This document shows, one piece after another, positions 7,268 through 14,071 of a stretch of DNA of 15,349 nt (the stretch's first letter is position 1; each line of letters begins with the position of its first letter). The notes under the pieces are model-generated. The model was not told the origin of the DNA. It did not search any database and saw only the letters and a program-made list of their open reading frames with translations. Position numbers and translations under genes: made by a program. Source of the stretch: JASLBX01 sp036373915 (GTDB lineage: Bacteria; Actinomycetota; Actinomycetes; Jiangellales; Jiangellaceae); the NCBI GenBank assembly GCA_036373915.1, contig DASUUU010000167.1, positions 1 through 15,349 of the forward strand. The letters run 5' to 3'.

Positions 7268-7995
7268 CCGCGACCCCGGCAATCTACGACGCGCGACTCA
7301 CCCACGTCCGCAGCGACGCACTGCACCGCACGTTCACGCATGGCGTCTACATGTGGCTGGTCGACCTGGCCGAGGTGCCGCAGCTGCCGTGGTGGCTGCG
7401 GCCACTGGCCGGGTTCAAGGCTCGCGACCACCTTGGCTCCCCGGACCGCTCGATCCGGGAGAACCTCGACGCCTTCCTGCGGCTGCACAATTTCGACCGG
7501 GCCGGCGGCCGCGTGCTCATGCTCACCAATGCTCGGGTGCTCGGCCATGTCTTCAACCCGCTCACCGTCTACTGGTGCCATAACCCTGCCGGAGAACTGG
7601 CCTGCGTTGTCGCCGAGGTCCACAACACTTACGGCGAGCGGCATTGCTACCTCCTGCAGCCGGACGGTAATGGACGCGCCGAGACGGACAAGGCGTTCTA
7701 CGTTTCCCCGTTCCTTCCGCTCGACGGCCGGTACCGCATGCGGCTGCCCCTGCCAAGCCACCGGCTCTCGTTGACCATTTCCCTGATCCGGCAAGCGCGC
7801 CCCGAGTTCGTCGCGACCCTTGTCGGGACCGCCCGACCTGCCGGCATTGCAGGTGTCATTCGGGCCGCAGTCCGCCGGCCGGTGATGCCACAGCGAGTCA
7901 GCGCTCTCATCCGGCGCCATGGGCTGGCCCTCTGGCTGCGCCGCGTACCCGTTGTTCCCCGCACACCACATGTCCATCAGGAGGGAGTCAGGTGA
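7264..7995 (+). CDS. DUF1365 family protein (COG3496)
   Basis: This 243-residue protein carries the landmarks of DUF1365: HVRSDALHRTFTHGVYMWLVDL near the N-terminus in interrupted form, then VLMLTNARVLGHVFNPLTVY, VVAEVHNTYGERHCYLL and KAFYVSPFLPLDGRYRMRL. Its biochemical activity is not established. It almost always accompanies a flavin amine-oxidase-like protein and a Cfa-like methyltransferase, so a role in the same lipid pathway is inferred. The start is GTG 7264 with GGAG 7 bases upstream, overlapping the previous stop; its own stop overlaps the next GTG. The three proteins are therefore translationally coupled. No signal peptide is visible, so it is probably cytosolic or peripheral to the membrane. 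Confidence 0.9.
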   Translation: MTATPAIYDARLTHVRSDALHRTFTHGVYMWLVDLAEVPQLPWWLRPLAGFKARDHLGSPDRSIRENLDAFLRLHNFDRAGGRVLMLTNARVLGHVFNPLTVYWCHNPAGELACVVAEVHNTYGERHCYLLQPDGNGRAETDKAFYVSPFLPLDGRYRMRLPLPSHRLSLTISLIRQARPEFVATLVGTARPAGIAGVIRAAVRRPVMPQRVSALIRRHGLALWLRRVPVVPRTPHVHQEGVR

Positions 7996-9278
7996 CACTG
8001 CTACCGGCTCAACGCCATACCACCACGTCCTGGCCCGAGCTGGCAGTCCCACCTCGATCACCGCTGCGAGCCTGGCTGGCCGAGCGGCTGTTCCGGCGTG
8101 CCGTCCGCCAGCTTGATCTGACCGTCGAGTTCCCGGATGGAGAACGCCTCGGCGGCAGCGCCGGCGCCCCCGTGTTGCGACTGGAACGGCCCGACGCGTT
8201 CTTCAACCGGCTGGGAGTGAACGGGAACATCGGCTTCGCTGAGGCGTACCTTGCCCGGGACTGGACGGCCGATACCGACCTGGCCGACGTCCTGACCCCG
8301 TTCGCCGAAAGCGTCGCGACTCTGGTGTCGAGGCCACTGCAAGCGCTCCGCCGCTGGGTCGATGCCGTGCGTCCCGAATCCGACGACAACACGACGGTCA
8401 ACGCCAAGTCCAACATCAGCCGGCACTACGACCTGTCCAACGACCTGTTCGCGGCGTTCCTGGACGAGACCATGACCTACTCGGCCGCCTGGTTCGGCCC
8501 GGATGACGACCTCGCCGCCGCGCAGCGCCGCAAGATCGACAGCATCCTGGATCTCGCCGCGGTCGGCGCCGGCAGCCGGGTGCTCGAGGTCGGGACCGGC
8601 TGGGGCGCGCTGGCCATCCGCGCCGCAGAGCGTGGGGCGGTCGTCACATCCCTCACCCTGTCGAAGGAGCAGCAAGCGCTTGCCGAGAGACGGATCAACG
8701 ACGCCGGCGTCGGTGACCGGGTCACCGTCCTGCTGCAGGACTACCGGGAAGCCGGCGGCCAGTTCGACGCGGTGGTGGCCGTTGAGATGATCGAGGCCGT
8801 CGGTGCCCGCTACTGGCCGCTGTTCTTCGCCACCCTCGACCAGCGACTCGTACCGGGCGGCCGGATCGCTCTGCAGGCGATCACCATGCCGCACGACCGG
8901 CTCCAGGCAACGCACCGCTCATACACCTGGGTGCACAAATACATCTTCCCGGGCGGCCAACTACTGTCCACCGAGGCGATCCGCGATCAGGTCCGCAGGC
9001 ACACTGGGCTGCAGATGACCGCCCGGCGCGCCCTCGGACCGCACTACGCCCGGACACTGGCCTTGTGGCGCGCCCGGTTCACTCGCGCCGCGGCGCACAT
9101 CTCGGCGCTCGGGTTCGACGACACGTTCCGCCGCATGTGGGAGTTCTACCTCGCCTACTCCGAGGCAGGATTCCGATCCGGCTACCTCGACGTGTGGCAG
9201 ATCCAGCTCAGCAAGCCCCTCGCGAGAGGCGTCCCGGAAAAGGTCCCGGACCTCGGGGAGTTGCTGGAAGCCGGCTGA
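7992..9278 (+). CDS. Cfa-like SAM-dependent fatty-acyl phospholipid methyltransferase
   Basis: This 428-residue protein belongs to the cyclopropane-fatty-acyl-phospholipid synthase family. The N-terminal domain (1-135) precedes SNISRHYDLSNDLF (141-154) and the SAM-binding motif VLEVGTGWG (197-205). Glu268 and Tyr352 match E. coli Cfa Glu239 and Tyr317. The Cys139 position is Ala165 (MTYSAAWF) and the His266 position is Gln295 (LQAIT), so two side chains of the bicarbonate site are missing. Acyl-chain methylation without ring closure, as in tuberculostearic or furan fatty acid routes, is therefore a better guess than cyclopropanation. GTG 7992 is preceded by GGAGGG at 6 bases and overlaps the DUF1365 stop. 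The last 21 residues (from 9213) run past the usual family end and are antisense to a decayed acetyltransferase gene. Confidence 0.92.
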   Translation: MTLLPAQRHTTTSWPELAVPPRSPLRAWLAERLFRRAVRQLDLTVEFPDGERLGGSAGAPVLRLERPDAFFNRLGVNGNIGFAEAYLARDWTADTDLADVLTPFAESVATLVSRPLQALRRWVDAVRPESDDNTTVNAKSNISRHYDLSNDLFAAFLDETMTYSAAWFGPDDDLAAAQRRKIDSILDLAAVGAGSRVLEVGTGWGALAIRAAERGAVVTSLTLSKEQQALAERRINDAGVGDRVTVLLQDYREAGGQFDAVVAVEMIEAVGARYWPLFFATLDQRLVPGGRIALQAITMPHDRLQATHRSYTWVHKYIFPGGQLLSTEAIRDQVRRHTGLQMTARRALGPHYARTLALWRARFTRAAAHISALGFDDTFRRMWEFYLAYSEAGFRSGYLDVWQIQLSKPLARGVPEKVPDLGELLEAG

Positions 9279-9895
9279 CTGGTAGGTGGCGGCGGCGCCG
9301 AAATTGGAGCTTGGGGTGCACACGATCGCGCTCGACGAGCGGAGCTCCTGGAGTGGGCGGCCGCGGCGACGGTGATCGGCTTGCCGTAGCCGCTGCCCCG
9401 ATGCTCCTTGTGCACGCCCATCGACTCCAGCAACCCGCGTTTTCCCGGACCGGTCCGCACGTGGGCCTGCTCCGGCCCGATCATCTCGATCCGCACGCCC
9501 GGGTGCTTTACCGGCTTCGTGAGGTCGCGTCGCAGCGGCGTCCACGGATCGTCGGCGTTCCAGCCGGCCTCGGACAGCAGATCGCGGACCAGAACGCCCA
9601 ATGGCGCCTCGACGTTTACCTGTCCCTCTGGCAGTACGGCGCGCTCCGGCTCGGTCACGTCCTCAACCAGACGGTGCGCCAGCTCCTCGTCGTGGTGAGC
9701 GTCCGGCGCGATCGTCAGCCGCAACAGCTTGGGACCGTCCAGCAGCCCGACGGCGAGAATCCCGTCCGTCCCGGCTCCAGGTCCGGACCGCAGCGGCCGT
9801 CGCCTCCGCACCGAACCGTCGTCCTGCCAATCCCGCAGCACAGCCACCGTCTCGCTCAGCCCGTCGACTGCCGGGCTGCCCGGCACAATCGTCAT
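9228..9895 (-). pseudogene. decayed GNAT-family N-acetyltransferase
   Basis: Pieces of one acetyltransferase lie in different minus-strand frames. From ATG 9895 the frame reads MTIVPGSPAVDGLSETVAVL to about 9817, then switches to FGAEATAAAVRTWSRDG. One extra base near 9761-9763 restores the first frame (ILAVGLLDGPKLLRLTIAPD). At about 9450 QAHVRT joins directly to PGKRGLLESMGVH, where I expect a core acetyltransferase segment of several dozen residues, so an in-frame deletion is likely. The acetyl-CoA loop HRGSGYG follows. After AAAA, near 9355, one missing base shifts the frame to LQELRSSSAIVCTPSSNFG and SAGFQQLPEVRDLFRDA. No stop follows; that frame runs on under the methyltransferase gene. 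Three frame changes plus a deletion make sequencing error an unlikely sole cause. Confidence 0.82.
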
Positions 9896-10046
9896 AGCCC
9901 GACCACACACCATGGCGCCGACGGCCGCACCTGATCTTCGGCCGGTCGAACCGGGCTCACGCGGTCTGACTGACGGCCGGCTGATCCATGAGCCGGGCGG
10001 TGAGTAGCGCTAGGGGCATTCCTCAGCCGGGAATTCGGAAATGAGG

Positions 10047-10118
10047 TGGGCGATACTGGGATCGAACCAGTGACCTCCTCGGTGTGAACGAGGCGCTCTC
10101 CCGCTGAGCTAATCGCCC
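10047..10118 (-). tRNA. tRNA-Val (anticodon CAC)
   Basis: Read on the minus strand this is a 72-base cloverleaf: acceptor GGGCGAT pairing with ATCGCCC, D arm GCTC/GAGC, anticodon stem CCTCG/CGAGG with loop TTCACAC (anticodon CAC, valine GTG codons), five-base variable loop, and T arm ACTGG-TTCGATC-CCAGT. The discriminator is A. CCA is not encoded; the following bases read CCT. It sits alone, downstream of its own possible promoter. Confidence 0.97.
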
Positions 10119-10130
10119 GGGTGCGCGAGA

Positions 10131-10161
10131 ACACTACCCTATCCGACTCCAGCCGGCCCAA
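10131..10161 (-). promoter_or_regulatory. possible promoter of tRNA-Val
   Basis: On the minus strand TTGGGC (10161-10156) is followed after 19 bases by TAGTGT (10136-10131), 12 bases before the mature tRNA 5' end. The spacing is long and the -35 match is modest, so this is a weak call supported mainly by position. Confidence 0.3.
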
Positions 10162-10455
10162 ACGGACGATCGCCCGGCGCGGGGCGGCCACACACCCGGC
10201 AAGCCGCGCGCCTCTGGCGATCACAAGGCGGGATGATCGGCGGCACCTTGCGCGCCCCGATGTTTCCGGCAAATACCCCTTAATGCGTCAAATTGACCAG
10301 ATGATCACAGGTATTCATGTCCTGAGTCGTCGCGGGCAGAGGGACCGCACAGATGGGGCCACTCAATATGCGCATCTTCGACCCATCGCAACAGATCGAT
10401 CACCGGCCGGAAACTGTCCGAGAAAGGGCAAAAGCCGCAGGTCAGCGCGAGATCT

Positions 10456-10471
10456 AGTGACGAGCATCACT
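10456..10471. promoter_or_regulatory. Crp-like binding site upstream of ssgB
   Basis: AGTGA-N6-TCACT is a perfect five-base-arm palindrome with the spacing and GTGA/TCAC core of Crp-family sites (consensus TGTGA-N6-TCACA). Its centre is about 142 bases before the ssgB ATG and its right edge lies 4 bases before the candidate -35 box, a position suited to activation. Confidence 0.45.
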
Positions 10472-10474
10472 GGA

Positions 10475-10505
10475 TTGTGCCGTAAGTTACTCGTTGGTTT
10501 ACCTT
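10475..10505 (+). promoter_or_regulatory. possible ssgB promoter
   Basis: TTGTGC (10475-10480) and TACCTT (10500-10505) are 19 bases apart, just right of the Crp-like palindrome. The match is mediocre, and the leader to the ssgB ATG would be about 95 bases. A developmental sigma factor could use a different element in the same stretch (GTAAGTTACTCG nearby). Confidence 0.3.
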
Positions 10506-10605
10506 GGACCTGCGGCGGGTGGAATCGTCCTTGCGCAGCAGTTCGTGCAAACGCTCCCACTCGCCACGTCCACGCTAACGCGCGCGGAAAGGAACCAGAC
10601 CGCCC

Positions 10606-11025
10606 ATGAACCGCACGACGGTGTCGTACGACGTCGCACTTCACCTGCTCAGCGAAGACGGACGCGTCCTGCCGCTGACCGCGAACCTGAACTACGACGC
10701 GAGCGATCCGCTGGCCGTCACCGCGCTGTTCAACGATGGCGGCGACGAGCCGGTCCGCTGGGTTTTCGCCCGGGATCTCCTCGAAGCCGGCTTGGATCGA
10801 TCCGCGGGTGAGGGAGACGTCCTCATCTGGCCGACTTGGGACTCCGACGGCCGGCCGGCCGTACACCTCCGGTTGAGATCCCCCCACGGCAACGCGCTCC
10901 TCGAGGCCAGTGCAGACGAGCTGGAGCAATTCCTGCACGCCACTCACCGGCTGGTTCCTCCCGGTACCGATCACCGGCACTTGGACGTTGAAGGTGCCAT
11001 CGCGGCGCTACTCGCCGATACGTGA
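10606..11025 (+). CDS. ssgB: SsgA-family (SsgB-like) sporulation and cell-division regulator
   Basis: This 139-residue protein matches the SsgA-like protein family end to end, which is usually 130-145 residues. Landmarks are the SsgB-type DPLAVTALF (34-42), WVFARDLL (52-59), DVLIWP (71-76), SPHGNALLEA (92-101) and VPPGTDHRHLD (117-127). In Streptomyces, SsgB with SsgA positions FtsZ rings at sporulation septa; the family is confined to morphologically complex actinomycetes. SsgB is the most conserved member, and the SYDVALHLLSEDGRVLPL opening fits it, but a different SALP is possible. AAAGGA lies about 11 bases before ATG 10606. A long upstream region with a Crp-like site suggests regulated expression. 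It is followed by a CGNR zinc-finger gene with its own promoter. Confidence 0.88.
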   Translation: MNRTTVSYDVALHLLSEDGRVLPLTANLNYDASDPLAVTALFNDGGDEPVRWVFARDLLEAGLDRSAGEGDVLIWPTWDSDGRPAVHLRLRSPHGNALLEASADELEQFLHATHRLVPPGTDHRHLDVEGAIAALLADT

Positions 11026-11038
11026 GCAGTCCACCCTG

Positions 11039-11067
11039 TTGTCAGGACGGCCAGGGCGAGCTACGGT
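11039..11067 (+). promoter_or_regulatory. promoter of the CGNR zinc-finger gene
   Basis: TTGTCA (11039-11044) and TACGGT (11062-11067) are separated by 17 bases, one of the best vegetative-type promoter matches in the window. It lies immediately after the ssgB stop and about 44 bases before the TTG start, so the second gene need not depend on ssgB transcription. Confidence 0.5.
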
Positions 11068-11110
11068 CAGGCACACCTTCCCCCCGCTGACACACAAGGA
11101 GACGGGCACC

Positions 11111-11671
11111 TTGACTTTCTCCCACGACGTGGAGCATTCCCTCGCCACCGTGGTCGACCTGGTGAACACCGATCCCATGGCAGGGGGCCAGGAACTGTTG
11201 CCGGACGTCGAAGCTCTCAACGCGTTCGTCAAGGAGTACGAGATCAGCGGTGTCGGCGAGCTCAGCCAGAAGGACCTCAGGGCCATTCAAGCCATTCGGC
11301 CCCGGCTGCGGGAGGTTTTCCTCGCATCCGGCGAGGAGATGGCTGCTGAATTGCTCAACGCCATCCTGAGCTCGTTCGCCGTGCGGCCACGGCTCACCAA
11401 CCATGACGGCTACGGCTGGCACTTTCACTACTTCGCACCAGATGCGTCACTCGCCGAGCATCTGATCGTCGACGGCGGTATGGCCCTTGCGTTCGTCGTC
11501 ACCGCGGGCGAGCACGAGCGACTTCAGGTATGTGCGGCACCCGATTGCGATCGCGTCCTGGTCGACCTGTCGCGGAACCGCTCCAAGCGCTACTGCGACA
11601 GCCGCACCTGCGGCAACCGGCTGCACGTGGCCGCGTACCGTGAGCGGCAGCGAGCCGCAGGCGGAAGCTGA
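11111..11671 (+). CDS. CGNR zinc-finger domain protein (putative transcriptional regulator)
   Basis: This 186-residue protein ends in a CGNR zinc finger: Cys141 and Cys146 (CAAPDC), then Cys162 and Cys167 (YCDSRTCGNR), followed by LHVAAYRERQ. The N-terminal 135 residues form the associated alpha-rich domain (sometimes called ABATE) thought to bind a small ligand; WHFHYFAPD and LAFVVTAGE are typical of it. Such proteins are presumed DNA-binding stress or metabolic regulators; the target is unknown. TTG 11111 is chosen because AAGGAG lies 9 bases upstream, a promoter lies just before it, and the protein family begins here (FSHDVEHSLATVVDLVNT). Longer readings overlap ssgB with no resemblance. 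It converges on the GNAT gene of the pab operon. Confidence 0.85.
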   Translation: MTFSHDVEHSLATVVDLVNTDPMAGGQELLPDVEALNAFVKEYEISGVGELSQKDLRAIQAIRPRLREVFLASGEEMAAELLNAILSSFAVRPRLTNHDGYGWHFHYFAPDASLAEHLIVDGGMALAFVVTAGEHERLQVCAAPDCDRVLVDLSRNRSKRYCDSRTCGNRLHVAAYRERQRAAGGS

Positions 11672-11681
11672 GCCTCTACGC

Positions 11682-11695
11682 AGCCGCAGGCGGCT
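11682..11695. terminator. short GC hairpin between convergent genes
   Basis: AGCCGC-AG-GCGGCT forms a six-base stem with a two-base loop, overlapping the GNAT stop codon. The 12-base sequence AGCCGCAGGCGG also occurs at 11653-11664 at the end of the CGNR gene. There is no U-tract on either strand, so the terminator role is only positional. Confidence 0.25.
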
Positions 11696-12167
11696 AGAGT
11701 TGCTTGCTCATCTGCTGGGACGTCGTCCGGTAGCCGAGCGCCTCGTACATCCGGATCGCAACCTCGTTGCCGCCGAAAACGTTGAGACCAAGACTCGAGC
11801 AGCCGTATTCGCGCGCTTGGCGCTCCGCGACCTCCATCAGCGCCCTGCCGTAGCCTCGGCCACGGTACGCGGGGTCGATCTCGATGTCGTACACCCATCC
11901 CTGACCGTCCGGGCCGTCGCGAGCCTGCTCGGCGAGCCACAGTATGCCGACCGCCTCTCCAGCGACCTCGGCGGTGAACAGGTGCTGGCCTTCGGCCGGG
12001 CGCCGGTCGGGGAAGAACCGCTCGAGGGCCTCGGCCGTATGGCGCTGCGCGACCTCCGCCGGCTCACCGCCGTACTCGATCCGCTGTTGGAAGTATCCCC
12101 GGGCCACGTGGTCGACGTAGCCGTCGATCTCGGCCGGCGTCATCGGCCGGATGGCCAGCGTCGTCAC
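11694..12167 (-). CDS. GNAT family N-acetyltransferase
   Basis: This 157-residue protein is a complete single-domain GNAT. The acetyl-CoA loop is RGRGYGRALM, preceded by the strand WVYDIEIDPAY and followed by the motif-B region LGLNVFGGNEVAIRMYEALGY. The substrate is unknown; these features are common to ribosomal-protein, antibiotic and small-molecule acetyltransferases. GTG 12167-12165 overlaps the pabC stop as GTGA, so it is the third gene of the pabB-pabC operon and is translationally coupled. A role in folate or aminobenzoate metabolism is possible but only inferred from this arrangement. It is intact and unrelated in layout to the decayed GNAT gene 2 kb away. Confidence 0.88.
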   Translation of the reverse strand: MTTLAIRPMTPAEIDGYVDHVARGYFQQRIEYGGEPAEVAQRHTAEALERFFPDRRPAEGQHLFTAEVAGEAVGILWLAEQARDGPDGQGWVYDIEIDPAYRGRGYGRALMEVAERQAREYGCSSLGLNVFGGNEVAIRMYEALGYRTTSQQMSKQL

Positions 12168-12997
12168 GGTTCCGGGTCTTCGGCGCTGTGCTTGGCGAAC
12201 AAGGCGGCGGCTTCGCGAGTTACCGGCCCCGGCGCCGCTGGCAGGCTCCGGGCTTGTCGCGAGCCGGCGATCGCCGCCACACTCTGGACGTCGCGGATGC
12301 TTGACGTGAGGAACACCTCGTCGGCGTCGTCCAGTACCGAGATCGGCAGTTCCACCTCCCGGGCACCGGTCCACTCGATCAGCAACTGGCGGGTGATTCC
12401 GTTCAGGCAGCCGGTCGACAGCGCAGGGGTCAGCAGCTGCCCGGCCACGACCACGAAGACGTTGCTGCCGGTGCCTTCGGACAACCGGTCCTGGGTGTCG
12501 GCGAACAGTGCCTCCGTCGCACCGAGACCCTTGGCGTGCGCCAAAGCGACGACGTTCTCTGCATAGGACGTGGTCTTAAGTCCCGCGAGAGCCCCCCGCT
12601 CGTTGCGGGGCCACTCGACCACAGCAACCGACGTCGTCTCGGCGGGCGGCGCCGTGGGAGCGATGGCGACCACCAGGGTCGGACCGGAAGTACCCCGGTC
12701 CGAACCCAGTGGCGCGATACCGCCGGTGTAGGTGATGCGAAGCCGGTACAGCCCCACGGGAGCCTGCGCACACACTGCCGTGCATGCGGCCCGCACTGCG
12801 TCCTTGTCGACGGCCGGCAGGCCGAGCCCGGCGGCGGACCGCGCCAGCCGGTCGAGATGCCTACGCAGTGCGAACGGCACGCCATCGACTACCTTCACCG
12901 TCTCGAACACGCCGTCGCCCACTGTCAGGCCGTGGTCGAAGGCACTGACCAAGGCACTGTCGCGGTCCAGCAGGCTGCCGTTGACCCAGATCCTCAT
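12164..12997 (-). CDS. pabC: aminodeoxychorismate lyase (class IV aminotransferase fold)
   Basis: This 277-residue PLP enzyme of fold type IV would convert 4-amino-4-deoxychorismate to p-aminobenzoate and pyruvate in folate synthesis. It begins MRIWVNG and shows FDHGLTVGDGVFET (20-33), the PLP lysine Lys141 in GLKTTSYAEN, and LSEGTGSNVF (172-181), all family landmarks. Branched-chain or D-amino-acid aminotransferases share these features, but the position 10 bases after a pabB-type gene makes PabC the best call. ATG 12997-12995 is preceded by GAGGAG at 6 bases; a TTG one codon earlier is ignored. Its stop overlaps the GNAT start. Confidence 0.9.
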   Translation of the reverse strand: MRIWVNGSLLDRDSALVSAFDHGLTVGDGVFETVKVVDGVPFALRRHLDRLARSAAGLGLPAVDKDAVRAACTAVCAQAPVGLYRLRITYTGGIAPLGSDRGTSGPTLVVAIAPTAPPAETTSVAVVEWPRNERGALAGLKTTSYAENVVALAHAKGLGATEALFADTQDRLSEGTGSNVFVVVAGQLLTPALSTGCLNGITRQLLIEWTGAREVELPISVLDDADEVFLTSSIRDVQSVAAIAGSRQARSLPAAPGPVTREAAALFAKHSAEDPEP

Positions 12998-13007
12998 CAA
13001 AGGCTCC

Positions 13008-14039
13008 TCACATGTCCTGTTCCGCCGAAGCCAACCCTACGAGCCGCTCGGCCTTCAACTCCGTTTCTCGCCATTCCCGCTCTGGAACCGATCCCCACGT
13101 GATCCCCGCACCGGTGCCGAACCGCAGCATCCCGTCGCTCACCCAGAAGGTCCGGATACCGACTGCCAGTTCGCCACGGCCGGTGTCCGCGTCCACCCAT
13201 CCGACGGCGCCGCAATAGGGGCCCCGCGGTGCGGCCTCGAGGTCGGCGATCGTTGCGAGCGCGCTCGACTTCGGCGCCCCCGTCACCGAGCCGGGAGGGA
13301 AGGCGGCGGCCAGCAGCTCCGGCCACCCCGCATCAGGCCCGAGCCGGCCGGTCACGGTCGATACGAGGTGTACCAATCCGGGGTGTTTCTCCACCGCGAG
13401 CAGATCTCGCACGGCGATCGAACCTGCCTCGCAGACCCGTGACAGGTCGTTTCGCACCAGGTCTACGATCATCACATTCTCGGCGACGTCCTTGCCGGTT
13501 ATGTCGGCGACGGTCCGGCCGGTGCCCTTGATCGGCGACGACGCTACCCGGCGCCCGTCCCGTCGTAGGAACAGCTCAGGGGACGCGGTGACGACGTGCA
13601 TTCCGGCGGCCGGAATCTGCACCGTGCCGGCGTAGGGTGCGCGGTGCCGTTGAGCCAGCACAGCGGCGAGCGGCACCAGGTCCGGCGTGCGGGCAACCAG
13701 CGGTGCCGACAGCACCCGGCAGATGTTCGCCTGGTAGACCGTGCCGGCCGCGATGCGCTCTTTGGTCTCGGCCACAGCCCCGACGTACGCCGCGCGATCG
13801 AGCGAGCTCGTCCAGGCCCCGGGGTGCGGGCCGCGCCAGGCCCGGCTTGGCGACAGCGCGGCGGGGCGCCAGGAAGAGAAACGCGCACACGTGAGCTGCC
13901 CCTCAAAGGTGATCACAACAGCCCACCGGCCGCGGCCGTCGAGGACGCGCGGGTCGTCGGACAGCTCGACCAGCCCGGTCGCCAGTTGTCCGCCCAGATG
14001 AGCCAGCGGCTCTCCCCCGTTGTCCGACCACGCGCTCAC
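13008..14039 (-). CDS. pabB: aminodeoxychorismate synthase component I (chorismate-binding)
   Basis: This 343-residue protein consists essentially of the chorismate-binding domain. Landmarks are SPIKGTGRT with the active lysine Lys171, ENVMIVDLVRNDLSRVCEAG (187-206), HLVSTVTGRL (224-233), FPPGSVTGAPK (247-257) and GAGITWGS (310-317). The PIKGT lysine is characteristic of PabB rather than anthranilate synthase TrpE. It is about 110 residues shorter than E. coli PabB, having only a reduced N-terminal domain, as in several actinobacterial homologues. The glutamine amidotransferase partner PabA is not in the window. The start is GTG 14039-14037, with a weak ribosome site; the start is only 32 bases from the divergent CapA gene. 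pabC follows 10 bases downstream. Confidence 0.9.
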   Translation of the reverse strand: MSAWSDNGGEPLAHLGGQLATGLVELSDDPRVLDGRGRWAVVITFEGQLTCARFSSWRPAALSPSRAWRGPHPGAWTSSLDRAAYVGAVAETKERIAAGTVYQANICRVLSAPLVARTPDLVPLAAVLAQRHRAPYAGTVQIPAAGMHVVTASPELFLRRDGRRVASSPIKGTGRTVADITGKDVAENVMIVDLVRNDLSRVCEAGSIAVRDLLAVEKHPGLVHLVSTVTGRLGPDAGWPELLAAAFPPGSVTGAPKSSALATIADLEAAPRGPYCGAVGWVDADTGRGELAVGIRTFWVSDGMLRFGTGAGITWGSVPEREWRETELKAERLVGLASAEQDM

Positions 14040-14071
14040 GATCCAGCGACGCTACCTCTACCCTGCAGCGG

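Larger units (their letters stand above)
10119..10605. other. 487-base intergenic regulatory region between tRNA-Val and ssgB
   Basis: No credible gene is visible on either strand; the open frames here are short and lack family resemblance or ribosome sites. The region is more AT-rich than its surroundings between about 10260 and 10500. It holds the tRNA-Val promoter at the left, a GTCAA-A-TTGAC palindrome at 10287-10297, a Crp-like palindrome at 10456-10471, and a possible ssgB promoter. Its length is consistent with complex developmental control of ssgB. Confidence 0.6.

Noticed and set aside
9065..9934. Long plus-strand open frame overlapping the methyltransferase end and the acetyltransferase remnant
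   Set aside because: It is composed of low-information Arg/Pro/Gln-rich sequence, overlaps a clear gene in another frame, and mirrors the decayed acetyltransferase on the opposite strand.
10047..10118. tRNA-Val as an integration site for the lipid module
   Set aside because: No integrase gene and no second copy of the tRNA 3' end were seen, so a tRNA-targeted island cannot be supported.
9892..10272. Minus-strand open frame across tRNA-Val
   Set aside because: Its only recognisable part (SSAGERLVHTEEVTGSIPV) is the translation of the tRNA gene itself.
10293..10317. TTGACC...TATTCA as a promoter in the ssgB upstream region
   Set aside because: The spacer is only 13 bases, too short for a normal sigma-70-type promoter.
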